A stretch of DNA of 5,041 nucleotides from Campylobacterota bacterium (lineage in GTDB: Bacteria > Campylobacterota > Campylobacteria > Campylobacterales > Sulfurospirillaceae). Shown here one piece after another: positions 1 through 5,041 of this stretch. The notes under the pieces are model-generated. The model worked only from the letters and a program-made list of their open reading frames with translations. It was not told where the DNA came from and did no database searches. The stretch lies in NCBI GenBank assembly GCA_009930355.1, contig RZYK01000155.1, forward strand, positions 1 to 5,041, given 5' to 3'. A program made the translations under genes and the position numbers. The stretch's first letter is position 1; the number at the start of each line of letters is the position of its first letter.

Positions 1-48
<48 letters not shown>

Positions 49-74
49 TACAATTTTAGGAATTATCCGATGCT

Positions 75-97
75 GACACAGAATCTTGAACACTACC
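75..97. repeat. Probable right terminal inverted repeat of the IS256-family element
   Basis: The stretch beginning GACACAGAATC and ending ACACTACC resembles the terminal inverted repeats of many IS256-family elements, which read GGTAGTGT...GACAC on the opposite strand. It sits 27-49 bp after the transposase stop codon, where the right end is expected. The matching left end is outside the window, so the repeat cannot be verified here. The exact end (position 97) is inferred. Confidence 0.55.
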
Positions 98-165
98 TTT
101 AATAAATATATATATTCTAATTAAAAAATATAACCATCTTTCTTTAGTTTGAATTTATTATTATA
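98..165. other. A+T-rich spacer between two insertion sequences
   Basis: This 68-bp stretch between the IS256-type end and the IS982 left end is almost entirely A and T, including an alternating TA run around 106-114. No open reading frame, promoter or hairpin can be supported. It is probably the remnant of the original target DNA between two insertions. Confidence 0.6.
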
Positions 166-181
166 ACCCAAACTGCTAGTT
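166..181 (+). repeat. IS982 left terminal inverted repeat
   Basis: ACCCAAACTGCTAGTT is the exact reverse complement of 1082-1097. The match can be stretched one base outward (A at 165 against T at 1098), but it breaks immediately inward. The TAG-complement stop of the transposase lies within this repeat. Confidence 0.9.
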
Positions 182-1024
182 AAATAGCAAGGCTTTTTTA
201 TCATCACCAAGTTTCAAAAAGCAGTTGATAGCATAAGCGGTGATGAAGAGTCTAAGCTTTGTTAAAAAGCCACCAATGGTTGTAGCCTTGATTACTTTAC
301 CAAATTTAGCCGTTATCATAGAAAAGGCAGTTTCTACACCTTTTCTGATTCTACGCTTGGTAAAATAATCTTCTGTATTTTCTCGTTGCATGTTATTGCG
401 CCCAATGGGTGATAGTACAATATCAAATCGCTTTAAAAAAGCTTCTAACTTGGATGAAACATACCCTTTATCTCCAATCGTGATTGATTCTTTGGGTAGA
501 TGGTGCATGAATTGATACCCAGCGGTAACATCGTGTATAGAGCCTTCTGAAATATGAACCATCACAGGTTCTTTATCTGTCGTCACCACCATATGCACTT
601 TAAGCCCATAAAAGAATCTCCCTTTGGATGCATTGTACCCTTTCAAAGATGGATCACTCCACAATCTGACTCTGCTTTGCCTCGTTATCTGGCACAATTC
701 AACAGGAAAAGAATCTACGGAGTAAATCTTGGCACCGTTTAATCGCTGAAACAATGAGCCTAAAAACAAAAAAAGTGTGGACAACACGTCATTGATTTTT
801 ACCAAGCGGCGCAAAAATCTCGTGTAGTCAATCTCTTTCACCAAGTGCATCATCTTAACATACTGATGCGCTTTGAAATAGTTACCATTAAAATCATTTA
901 CTGCCATATACCCGATAAGCAATACTTCTGCATTACTAATCTCTGCTCTAACATCATCTTTTATCCCTGATAACTTCAAATATTCGTCAATTAAACAATA
1001 AACTGTTATAATATCTCGCTCCAT
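176..1024 (-). CDS. IS982-family DDE transposase
   Basis: This 282-residue protein catalyses cut-and-paste or copy-type movement of the surrounding element. Counting from the ATG at 1024, the DDE catalytic triad is visible as D104 in VDSFPV, D185 in IGDKGY and E231 in GVETAFS. The family signatures KGYNASKGRFFYGLKVH and EGSIHD lie between the first two. Length agrees with the IS982 family, and there is no frameshift or internal stop, so the enzyme looks functional. The reading frame extends upstream to a GTG at 1039, but a strong ribosome binding site (GGGAGG, 1032-1037) is placed 7 nt before the ATG at 1024 and would overlap the coding region if GTG were used. ATG is therefore preferred. The gene ends within the left inverted repeat. 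Confidence 0.92.
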   Translation of the reverse strand: MERDIITVYCLIDEYLKLSGIKDDVRAEISNAEVLLIGYMAVNDFNGNYFKAHQYVKMMHLVKEIDYTRFLRRLVKINDVLSTLFLFLGSLFQRLNGAKIYSVDSFPVELCQITRQSRVRLWSDPSLKGYNASKGRFFYGLKVHMVVTTDKEPVMVHISEGSIHDVTAGYQFMHHLPKESITIGDKGYVSSKLEAFLKRFDIVLSPIGRNNMQRENTEDYFTKRRIRKGVETAFSMITAKFGKVIKATTIGGFLTKLRLFITAYAINCFLKLGDDKKALLFN

Positions 1025-1031
1025 AATCTCG

Positions 1032-1037
1032 CCTCCC
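1032..1037 (-). promoter_or_regulatory. Ribosome binding site of the IS982 transposase
   Basis: On the minus strand GGGAGG lies 7 nt upstream of the ATG at 1024. It decides the start codon: the in-frame GTG at 1039 lies just upstream of this site and has no comparable motif of its own. Confidence 0.7.
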
Positions 1038-1081
1038 ACGGCTTTTTATGGAGTTTAAAGCAACTTCTAAACCATCTTTAC

Positions 1082-1097
1082 AACTAGCAGTTTGGGT
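1082..1097 (-). repeat. IS982 right terminal inverted repeat
   Basis: Read on the minus strand this is identical over 16 bp to 166-181. It is the transposase-upstream end of the element. The next bases outside are TTTTACATGTAAA, so the element abuts a copy of the repeated palindrome found elsewhere in the window. Confidence 0.9.
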
Positions 1098-1098
1098 T

Positions 1099-1110
1099 TT
1101 TACATGTAAA
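1099..1110. repeat. Iterated palindrome TTTACATGTAAA, copy 1 (intergenic)
   Basis: This perfect 12-bp palindrome lies two bases outside the IS982 right end, between the element and hipA. It is the only intergenic copy of the motif in the window. The others lie inside genes. Confidence 0.7.
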
Positions 1111-1156
1111 GATGTTTATCCACTCTCAAACTCTCTTCTCTAAAAATACCGTACAA

Positions 1157-2317
1157 TCATTCAATACTTTTTTCAAATACTCTTTCCAAAGCACTTAAAA
1201 ACATTTTTACATCTGAGTCATGTTCTCTCTCAATACGCTCTTTTATATCTATTACGATAGTGCGCATAGCCACAATGCATTCATCGTAAAGTATCGATAT
1301 TTCACTAGAACTTAGCTCACAGTTCTCTTTTCCAAAACGAATCAAAAATGCCTTACTCCACCATTTTTTACTTCCTAAAAGATGCAATGCTGGGATGTCT
1401 TTTTGGATGTATACGGTTGTGCATACGACATCATACGCAGGAGCAAGCCAGATGTTTTGGATGTTTTCATAGAGCAAACCAAAGTTTTTGAGGTGAGCAT
1501 CGCCATTTTGAACGAGGGTGTTGATGACCATCATTTTGAAAAAATCTCTGAGTGCTTTTTTCTTGTGTTTTGGCGATACAAACGTTTTGATGGTTTTGGC
1601 GATGCTCTCATACGAGCCTTCGTATTTTTCATGGGCTTGGCGTGCTTGAAGAACGCACATATCTTCAAAACCTAAGTATGTGCCGTTCTCTTTGATGTCA
1701 AAGCGCTTCATGATGAAAAGCTTGTTATCATCAGAGAGGTAAAACTCAGGAACTTCGATGCCAGCAGATTTTACGACTTTCATGCAGTAAAACTCATTGA
1801 GTGCTAAGTGTGGGTATTCATCACCCCACGACTTGACGATGTACTCTTGCAGTGGTAAGGTGACTTTGTCGCGCACTTTAGCTAAGACTTTAGGTTGCAC
1901 ACCACTGAGCGGTGAGTTGAGGGCAAAACGGCGTACAAGTTCATCAAAAAGTACTTCACTTTTAGGATGCAAGAGTTCATCTATGCTTAACGTTGCTTCT
2001 TCTTGCGCGGCATTTGCTTCATAGGTCAATCTCCCTTTGATACTGTGTGCCATGAGCTTAAGTAGTCCAAAATTATCGGTTTTGGTAATTTTTGAGAAAT
2101 GTTTTTTGATGATGGAAAGAAGATACCCCTCAGGCAAGTGCATCTCAAAAATGGGATGGAGTTTTGAGTGTGCATAACTCTTGGCTCGCACGGGCATAGT
2201 GAGTGACACAAAAGCATCTTGGTTTTCAGTCGTATAGTCAAAAATATATTCGTTATTTTCAAGAAGGATGGTGCCTGCTTTTTCGCTAAAAACCTTTACA
2301 TGCAAATTATCTTTCAT
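1157..2317 (-). CDS. hipA: HipA-family serine/threonine kinase toxin
   Basis: This 386-residue protein is of the HipA type, a kinase toxin that in E. coli phosphorylates glutamyl-tRNA synthetase, halting growth and giving persistence. The target here is unknown. The N-terminal HipA-coupling domain is recognisable from VSLTMPVRAKSY (about 37-48) and IFEMHLPEGYL (about 56-66). The kinase core shows a nucleotide loop SPLSGVQPK (135-143), lysine 162 in IVKSWG, the segment FIMKRFD (201-207), a catalytic loop NGDAHLKN (271-278, with D273 and N278) and the metal-binding LAPAYDVV (D296). All core residues are present, so the enzyme is probably active. It is shorter than E. coli HipA (440) but within the family range. 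ATG at 2317 overlaps the end of hipB by 11 nt and follows GAGGAG at 7 nt, indicating translational coupling. An IS982 copy lies 59 bp downstream. Confidence 0.92.
   Translation of the reverse strand: MKDNLHVKVFSEKAGTILLENNEYIFDYTTENQDAFVSLTMPVRAKSYAHSKLHPIFEMHLPEGYLLSIIKKHFSKITKTDNFGLLKLMAHSIKGRLTYEANAAQEEATLSIDELLHPKSEVLFDELVRRFALNSPLSGVQPKVLAKVRDKVTLPLQEYIVKSWGDEYPHLALNEFYCMKVVKSAGIEVPEFYLSDDNKLFIMKRFDIKENGTYLGFEDMCVLQARQAHEKYEGSYESIAKTIKTFVSPKHKKKALRDFFKMMVINTLVQNGDAHLKNFGLLYENIQNIWLAPAYDVVCTTVYIQKDIPALHLLGSKKWWSKAFLIRFGKENCELSSSEISILYDECIVAMRTIVIDIKERIEREHDSDVKMFLSALERVFEKSIE
2296..2305. repeat. Iterated palindrome, one-mismatch copy (TTACATGCAA) in hipA
   Basis: This copy differs at one position from TTACATGTAA. 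It falls in codons 5-7 of hipA and encodes Leu-His-Val, the same peptide and nearly the same distance from the start codon as the perfect copy in msrP. Confidence 0.45.
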
Positions 2318-2549
2318 CTCTTAACTCCTCAAATGTTGGAAAGGGAGATTTTTCTTTACATGTAAGCTCATAGCCTAAATGCTCAAGGATGTGGAGTATT
2401 TTTTTGATCCCAACATCCGAGCTTGTGCCATTTTCAAGGGAGCTAATAGTTGCACGAGAAATTCCAAGGTCGCGAGAAAGTTGCTCTTGGGAAACTTTCT
2501 TTGCCTTGCGAAGTTGTGCTATGTAAGCTCCAAATTCTCTTAAATCCAT
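2307..2549 (-). CDS. hipB: HipB-family XRE antitoxin / operon repressor
   Basis: This 80-residue DNA-binding protein is the likely antitoxin of the adjacent HipA kinase and the likely autorepressor of the operon. A Cro/C1-type helix-turn-helix spans about residues 5-58: the recognition region reads VSQEQLSRDLGISRATISSLENG, a textbook XRE pattern. A short C-terminal tail (SPFPTFEELRDER) follows, as in many HipB-like antitoxins. I see no terminal tryptophan like that of E. coli HipB. The frame opens at a GTG (2552) directly before ATG (2549). The AAGGA site at 2556-2560 is 6 nt from the ATG but only 3 nt from the GTG, so ATG is preferred. It is the first gene of a hipBA operon, with its own promoter about 30-55 bp upstream. 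A TTACATGTAA palindrome lies in its 3' half and encodes Thr-Cys-Lys. Confidence 0.9.
   Translation of the reverse strand: MDLREFGAYIAQLRKAKKVSQEQLSRDLGISRATISSLENGTSSDVGIKKILHILEHLGYELTCKEKSPFPTFEELRDER
2325..2330 (-). promoter_or_regulatory. Ribosome binding site of hipA inside hipB
   Basis: GAGGAG on the minus strand lies 7 nt before the hipA ATG and within the last codons of hipB (the Glu-Glu of EELRDER). The antitoxin is thus translated through the toxin's initiation site, a common coupling arrangement in toxin-antitoxin operons. Confidence 0.7.
2356..2365. repeat. Iterated palindrome TTACATGTAA in hipB
   Basis: This is a perfect 10-bp copy. Read in the hipB frame it encodes Thr-Cys-Lys within ELTCKEK, just after the helix-turn-helix domain. 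Confidence 0.65.
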
Positions 2550-2576
2550 CACATATCCTTGACTAATATTTTGTAC

Positions 2577-2605
2577 ATTTTATTATTTTTATATAAAAAT
2601 GTCAA
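2577..2605 (-). promoter_or_regulatory. Sigma70-type promoter of hipBA
   Basis: On the minus strand TTGACA (2600-2605) is followed by exactly 17 bp and then TAAAAT (2577-2582), a near-consensus housekeeping promoter. The start of transcription would fall near 2570, giving a leader of about 20 nt before the hipB ATG at 2549. It shows that hipBA is transcribed separately from msrPQ. The -35 hexamer lies only 14 bp after the msrQ stop codon. Confidence 0.78.
2585..2600. promoter_or_regulatory. Candidate HipB operator: 16-bp palindrome in the promoter spacer
   Basis: ATTTTTATATAAAAAT is a perfect inverted repeat filling almost the whole spacer between the -35 and -10 hexamers. HipB-type repressors bind palindromes in their own promoter, so this position is suitable for autorepression. 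Because it consists only of A and T, it could also arise by composition alone. No second copy is visible. Confidence 0.4.
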
Positions 2606-2618
2606 ATATATCAAACAA

Positions 2619-3158
2619 TTATGTGGATTTTTTCCAAGCCCAAATGCGTTCCCCTAAAAGTAGCACACCTACAAAAACGATACCATACTCAAACACTCCA
2701 GCCACTTTTTGTGCCCAGAAGCTATGAAGCAGGGCTAAGGTTAAAGCGAGATAGACTGCTTTGTGGTATGTTGAAAAGCGTGCAAAAAGTTTTTTTGTGG
2801 AAGTAAGTGCCATCAAAAGCACGATAACAAAGGCAATAAGTCCGACATAGATAAAGGGTTTTTTGAGGCTTTTTTCAAAGATAGTTATGAAGTCAAATTC
2901 GCTATCAAGAACGATAAAAATGCTTACATGTAAAAGAGCGTAGACAAAAGAGAGTAAGCCAATCGTTTTTCGAAAACGAAGCCAATTTTGGCCGCAAACT
3001 CTTTTACATGTAGAGGGTGCGAGTGAGAGTAAAAGAAGCGAAATCGCCCCGATACCCGTGTAACTGTATAGCATTTTAATGGGGTCGATGGCGTTGTCTA
3101 GTTGGTAGTAGGCAACGCCTAAGGGGAGTAGGGCAAGCAGAACGAGAAGGCTTTTCAA
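2619..3158 (-). CDS. msrQ: MsrQ (YedZ) heme-binding membrane subunit of the MsrPQ methionine sulfoxide reductase
   Basis: This 179-residue inner-membrane b-type cytochrome passes electrons from the respiratory chain to MsrP. About six hydrophobic segments are visible (roughly 3-19, 32-47, 66-84, 101-118, 134-149 and 155-171), as in the ferric-reductase-like domain family. Family signatures are clear: RKTIGLLSFVYALLHVSIF with H77, KKPFIYVGLIAFVIVLLMALTS, and YHKAVYLALTLALLHSFWA with H132 and H145. These histidines correspond to the heme-ligand histidines of the E. coli protein. The start is TTG at 3158, overlapping the msrP stop in TTGA. GAGGAA 6 nt upstream supports it, and the next methionine (residue 29) would remove the first membrane segment. 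Translation is thus coupled to msrP. Two palindrome copies lie in the gene. Confidence 0.93.
   Translation of the reverse strand: MKSLLVLLALLPLGVAYYQLDNAIDPIKMLYSYTGIGAISLLLLSLAPSTCKRVCGQNWLRFRKTIGLLSFVYALLHVSIFIVLDSEFDFITIFEKSLKKPFIYVGLIAFVIVLLMALTSTKKLFARFSTYHKAVYLALTLALLHSFWAQKVAGVFEYGIVFVGVLLLGERIWAWKKST
2924..2933. repeat. Iterated palindrome TTACATGTAA in msrQ
   Basis: This is a perfect 10-bp copy. It encodes Leu-His-Val and includes histidine 77, one of the presumed heme ligands, so here the protein sequence itself constrains part of the site. Confidence 0.6.
3004..3013. repeat. Iterated palindrome, one-mismatch copy (TTACATGTAG) in msrQ
   Basis: This copy differs from TTACATGTAA at the last base. 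It encodes Thr-Cys-Lys in the loop after the second membrane segment (PSTCKRVC), the same peptide as the copy in hipB. It lies about 80 bp from the perfect copy in the same gene. Confidence 0.45.
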
Positions 3159-4090
3159 AAGAGCTTCCTCAAATCCATACCCGCATAAAGGTGTCCGACC
3201 TCTTTTTCGTAGCCGTTGAACATCAAGGTGTCTTGTTTGGAAAGTTTTCCAAGCACGCGCTCTTTAGCTTGTGTCCATCTAGGGTGGTCAACTTTTGGGT
3301 TAACGTTGGCGTAAAAGCCGTACTCTTTTGGGTTTTGCTCTTGCCAAGTGTTCAGAGGTTCTGTTTGCACACACTCGATGAGGTCAATGGATTTGATGGA
3401 TTTAAAGCCGTATTTCCAAGGAACTACCAAACGAATAGGAGCGCCATTTTGCGGAAGCAAACGTTTGCCATACATTCCCACAGCGATGAAGGTGAGCGGA
3501 TGGCATGCTTCATCCATACGTAAGCCCTCAACATAGGGGTGTTTGATGGAAGCAAAAATACCTTTGGCTTGGTCGGGAAACATGGAAGGTTCATGGCGTG
3601 TGGTGAACTTGACGTATTTGGCTTTACTATTTGGCTCTAAGTAATCAAGCAATTTGTAAAGCGGAAACCCAATCCACGGAACCACCATCGACCAGCCCTC
3701 AACACAACGAAAACGATAAATGCGCTCTTCCAAACCAAATTTGGCGATGAGGTCATCCACTTCTAGCATCTGCTCGGTTTTAAGTTCTCCAAAAAAGCCG
3801 ACATTCCACGGGCTGGTTTTCATTTTTTGCGAGAGCTTGACAGGGGCCGTTTTGTCAGTGGAGAACTCGTAAAAATTGACGTAGTTAGTGGCTTGTTCTT
3901 CGGTGTTGAGGGTGAGCTTTAGAGGATTGGTATCGGGGGTGTAGGTGAGGCTTAAATCTTTGGGCAATGAAGCCATAAGCTGTGAAAGTGCCGAGCTACT
4001 TACCAACGCTCCCGCTCCTAGTTTTAAAAAATGGCGTCTGGCTTCAAAAAGGGCTTCAGGGGTAATATCGTTTACATGTAAAGTTTTCAT
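3155..4090 (-). CDS. msrP: MsrP (YedY) periplasmic molybdopterin methionine sulfoxide reductase, catalytic subunit
   Basis: This 311-residue enzyme reduces methionine sulfoxide in oxidised periplasmic proteins, using a molybdenum-molybdopterin cofactor. A Tat signal is visible: twin arginines R18-R19 in ARRHFLKLGAGALV followed by a hydrophobic stretch, so the folded, cofactor-loaded protein is exported. The sulfite-oxidase-type fold is marked by YRFRCVEGWSMVVPWIGFPL, where C129 is the presumed molybdenum ligand. Other typical blocks are PWNVGFFGELK, HPLTFIAVGMYGKRLLPQNGAPIRLVVPWKYGFKSIKSI and GFYANVNPKVDHPRW. Length is close to the E. coli enzyme (334). ATG at 4090 is preceded by AAAGGAGT (4095-4102). 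The gene overlaps msrQ by 4 nt and starts 30 bp after a histidine kinase gene, which suggests one operon. A TTTACATGTAAA palindrome covers codons 3-6. Confidence 0.95.
   Translation of the reverse strand: MKTLHVNDITPEALFEARRHFLKLGAGALVSSSALSQLMASLPKDLSLTYTPDTNPLKLTLNTEEQATNYVNFYEFSTDKTAPVKLSQKMKTSPWNVGFFGELKTEQMLEVDDLIAKFGLEERIYRFRCVEGWSMVVPWIGFPLYKLLDYLEPNSKAKYVKFTTRHEPSMFPDQAKGIFASIKHPYVEGLRMDEACHPLTFIAVGMYGKRLLPQNGAPIRLVVPWKYGFKSIKSIDLIECVQTEPLNTWQEQNPKEYGFYANVNPKVDHPRWTQAKERVLGKLSKQDTLMFNGYEKEVGHLYAGMDLRKLF
3165..3170 (-). promoter_or_regulatory. Ribosome binding site supporting the TTG start of msrQ
   Basis: GAGGAA on the minus strand lies 6 nt before the TTG at 3158 and inside the last codons of msrP. 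It decides for the unusual TTG start, since no ATG or GTG in this frame has a comparable site. Confidence 0.6.
4071..4082. repeat. Iterated palindrome TTTACATGTAAA at the start of msrP
   Basis: This perfect 12-bp copy lies in codons 3-6 of msrP (encoding Leu-His-Val in MKTLHVND), right after the start codon. It is identical to the intergenic copy at 1099-1110. A position just inside the gene start could affect initiation or serve as a protein-binding site, but the recurrence deep inside other genes argues against a purely local role. Confidence 0.65.
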
Positions 4091-4120
4091 AGCGACTCCT
4101 TTAAGAGTATTTTTTAATAT

Positions 4121-5041
4121 TTATACATGAGGAAACTGCAAATGAAAGGTTGTTTCCTTGTTTGGAATAGATTCAATCCAAACGTTGATGTGATACATTT
4201 CACACACAGAATTTACAATATCCAGTCCTATTCCAAAGCCTCCAACGGTAGTGCTTCTTCGTTCAAAGCGTTTGAAAATGGTTTTTTTGTTTTCTTCGCT
4301 AATGCCGATACCTTTATTGGTAACTGTTAAAAGATGTTCGGAAAGTTTGACAGAGATGGTTGTTTTAGGATAGCTGTATTTAATAGCATTTGATAAAAGG
4401 TTATGAATCACTTTTTGTATACGAGATTTATCCATATGGATAAATGTTGTTTGGAGTTGCGCGGTAATTGTATTTTCTTTCGTCGCAGCGATTTCGTTGA
4501 AATAGCTAACGCTTTCTTGGATTAAAAGAGCAAGGTCAAACGACTCTTCAAATACTTCATCAATATCATTAAATGCGATATAACTTAAGCTGTTGTAAAT
4601 TTGCGAAATGAGTTTTGTACTAATAGAAATATGATTGATGACGCGTTTATCGACAAATGAGCTTTGTTTTAGATTTGAAACACTCATCATCAAAGCTGCC
4701 ACGGGAGTATTGAGTTCATGTGAACTATCTTTAATAAATTTATTGAGTTTGTCAATGCGTGAATGAACGGGTCTGAGTAAAAATCGGCTCAAAAAATAGC
4801 CTTCAATGCCAACAAAAATAGCAGAAATTAAAATGCTTAAGACAATAATTAAATTTAATTTGAATATCTCTTGTTCACTCTTTTTCTCATCAACAACAAT
4901 ATAAGCGACATCATTGATGGGGCTTGATAGCTCACGAACAGTATAACGCGTTGTGTTCAAATCAAAAACGGGCATGTTGACGTTTGAAAAAAGAGGTTGT
5001 TTTTCCTTATTTAACAATGCGACGTTAAAAAACTCTTTTGG
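4121..5041 (-). CDS. Sensor histidine kinase, N-terminus beyond the window (partial)
   Basis: About 306 residues are visible of a membrane sensor kinase. The frame is open to the window edge (PKEFFNVA precedes the first possible TTG start at 5017), so the start and probably a first membrane segment are outside. In order there are the end of an extracytoplasmic sensing region (about 1-58), a membrane segment (about 61-83, LNLIIVLSILISAIFVGIEGYF) and a HisKA dimerisation domain with phospho-acceptor H108 in KDSSHELNTPVAAL. The ATPase domain follows, with N-box HNLLSNAIKYS (213-223), G1 box NKGIGIS (242-248), F-box FKRFER and G2 box GGFGIGL (267-273). All catalytic boxes are present. The usual aspartate of the G1 box is replaced by asparagine (TNKGIGI), as in several other kinases. 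It ends 30 bp before msrP on the same strand. Its response regulator is presumably upstream, outside the window. The signal is unknown. Confidence 0.9.
   Translation of the reverse strand, partial: PKEFFNVALLNKEKQPLFSNVNMPVFDLNTTRYTVRELSSPINDVAYIVVDEKKSEQEIFKLNLIIVLSILISAIFVGIEGYFLSRFLLRPVHSRIDKLNKFIKDSSHELNTPVAALMMSVSNLKQSSFVDKRVINHISISTKLISQIYNSLSYIAFNDIDEVFEESFDLALLIQESVSYFNEIAATKENTITAQLQTTFIHMDKSRIQKVIHNLLSNAIKYSYPKTTISVKLSEHLLTVTNKGIGISEENKKTIFKRFERRSTTVGGFGIGLDIVNSVCEMYHINVWIESIPNKETTFHLQFPHV

Larger units (their letters stand above)
166..1097 (-). mobile_element. IS982-family insertion sequence, apparently complete (932 bp)
   Basis: The element is bounded by perfect 16-bp inverted repeats that begin ACCCAAAC, and it contains a single intact transposase on the minus strand. 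Length, one-gene structure and AC-starting ends fit the IS982 family, whose members are roughly 1 kb. The transposase stop codon (176-178) lies inside the left inverted repeat, and only about 58 bp separate the right end from the gap before the coding region, so the element is very compact. The bases just outside (…TTATTATA on the left, TTTTACAT on the right) do not match, so no target duplication is visible. This suggests an old insertion or a rearranged flank. Confidence 0.88.

Noticed and set aside
1037..1039. GTG at 1039 as the transposase start
   Set aside because: The strong GGGAGG site lies between this GTG and the ATG at 1024, correctly spaced for the ATG only.
132..1079. Direct repeat AACCATCTTT at 132-141 and 1070-1079 as a target duplication of the IS982 element
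   Set aside because: The right copy lies inside the element, internal to the terminal inverted repeat, and the left copy is 24 bp outside the left end. The positions do not fit a target duplication, and a 10-bp A/T-rich match can be chance.
1098..1156. Terminator after hipA
   Set aside because: The 59 bp between hipA and the IS982 element contain no G/C-rich hairpin followed by a T run. The only symmetry is the TTTACATGTAAA palindrome, which recurs inside genes and has no loop.
1382..1675. Plus-strand open frame opposite hipA
   Set aside because: It lies entirely within the antisense of a clearly conserved kinase, has no ribosome binding site and resembles no family. It is a frame shadow.
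2585..2600. A/T palindrome as a rho-independent terminator for msrPQ
   Set aside because: A stem made only of A and T with no unpaired loop is too weak, and the segment lies exactly between good -35 and -10 hexamers. An operator role is more plausible.
3191..3536. Plus-strand open frames opposite msrP
   Set aside because: They are antisense to conserved catalytic blocks of msrP, have no initiation signals and resemble no known protein.
5015..5017. TTG at 5017 as the true start of the histidine kinase
   Set aside because: The frame stays open to the window edge (PKEFFNVA), no ribosome binding site precedes the TTG, and the peptide continues in the style of a sensor domain. The gene is better treated as partial.

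Overview
The window looks like chromosomal DNA of a Campylobacterota (epsilonproteobacterium), most plausibly Sulfurospirillum or a close relative. The basis is the A+T-rich codon use, the gene content, and a repeated palindrome TTACATGTAA that I associate with that genus. The genus call is inference, not a database result.

Layout, left to right. Positions 1-97 hold the last 15 codons and the right terminal end of an IS256 (mutator)-family insertion sequence, truncated by the window edge. A 68-bp A+T-rich spacer follows. Positions 166-1097 hold an apparently complete 932-bp IS982-family element with 16-bp perfect terminal inverted repeats and an intact DDE transposase on the minus strand. Its flanks show no target-site duplication.

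All remaining genes also read on the minus strand, so transcription runs from the right edge leftward. First comes a sensor histidine kinase (4121-5041, its N-terminus beyond the window). Only 30 bp later come msrP (Tat-exported molybdenum-cofactor periplasmic methionine sulfoxide reductase) and msrQ (heme membrane partner), which overlap by 4 nt. This resembles a two-component system plus MsrPQ repair module, where the kinase could sense envelope oxidative stress and the MsrPQ pair repairs oxidised periplasmic methionines with electrons from the respiratory chain.

Downstream lies a separate hipBA-type toxin-antitoxin operon with its own near-consensus sigma70-type promoter (TTGACA, 17-bp spacer, TAAAAT). 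A 16-bp perfect palindrome in that spacer is a candidate operator. hipB (XRE repressor/antitoxin) overlaps hipA (Ser/Thr kinase toxin) by 11 nt, and the IS982 copy sits 59 bp past the end of hipA.

I found no tRNA, rRNA, CRISPR array or convincing rho-independent terminator. No gene set here looks like an undescribed system. The two signals most worth following are the highly iterated palindrome (four perfect and two one-mismatch copies in 5 kb) and the linkage of a histidine kinase to msrPQ.
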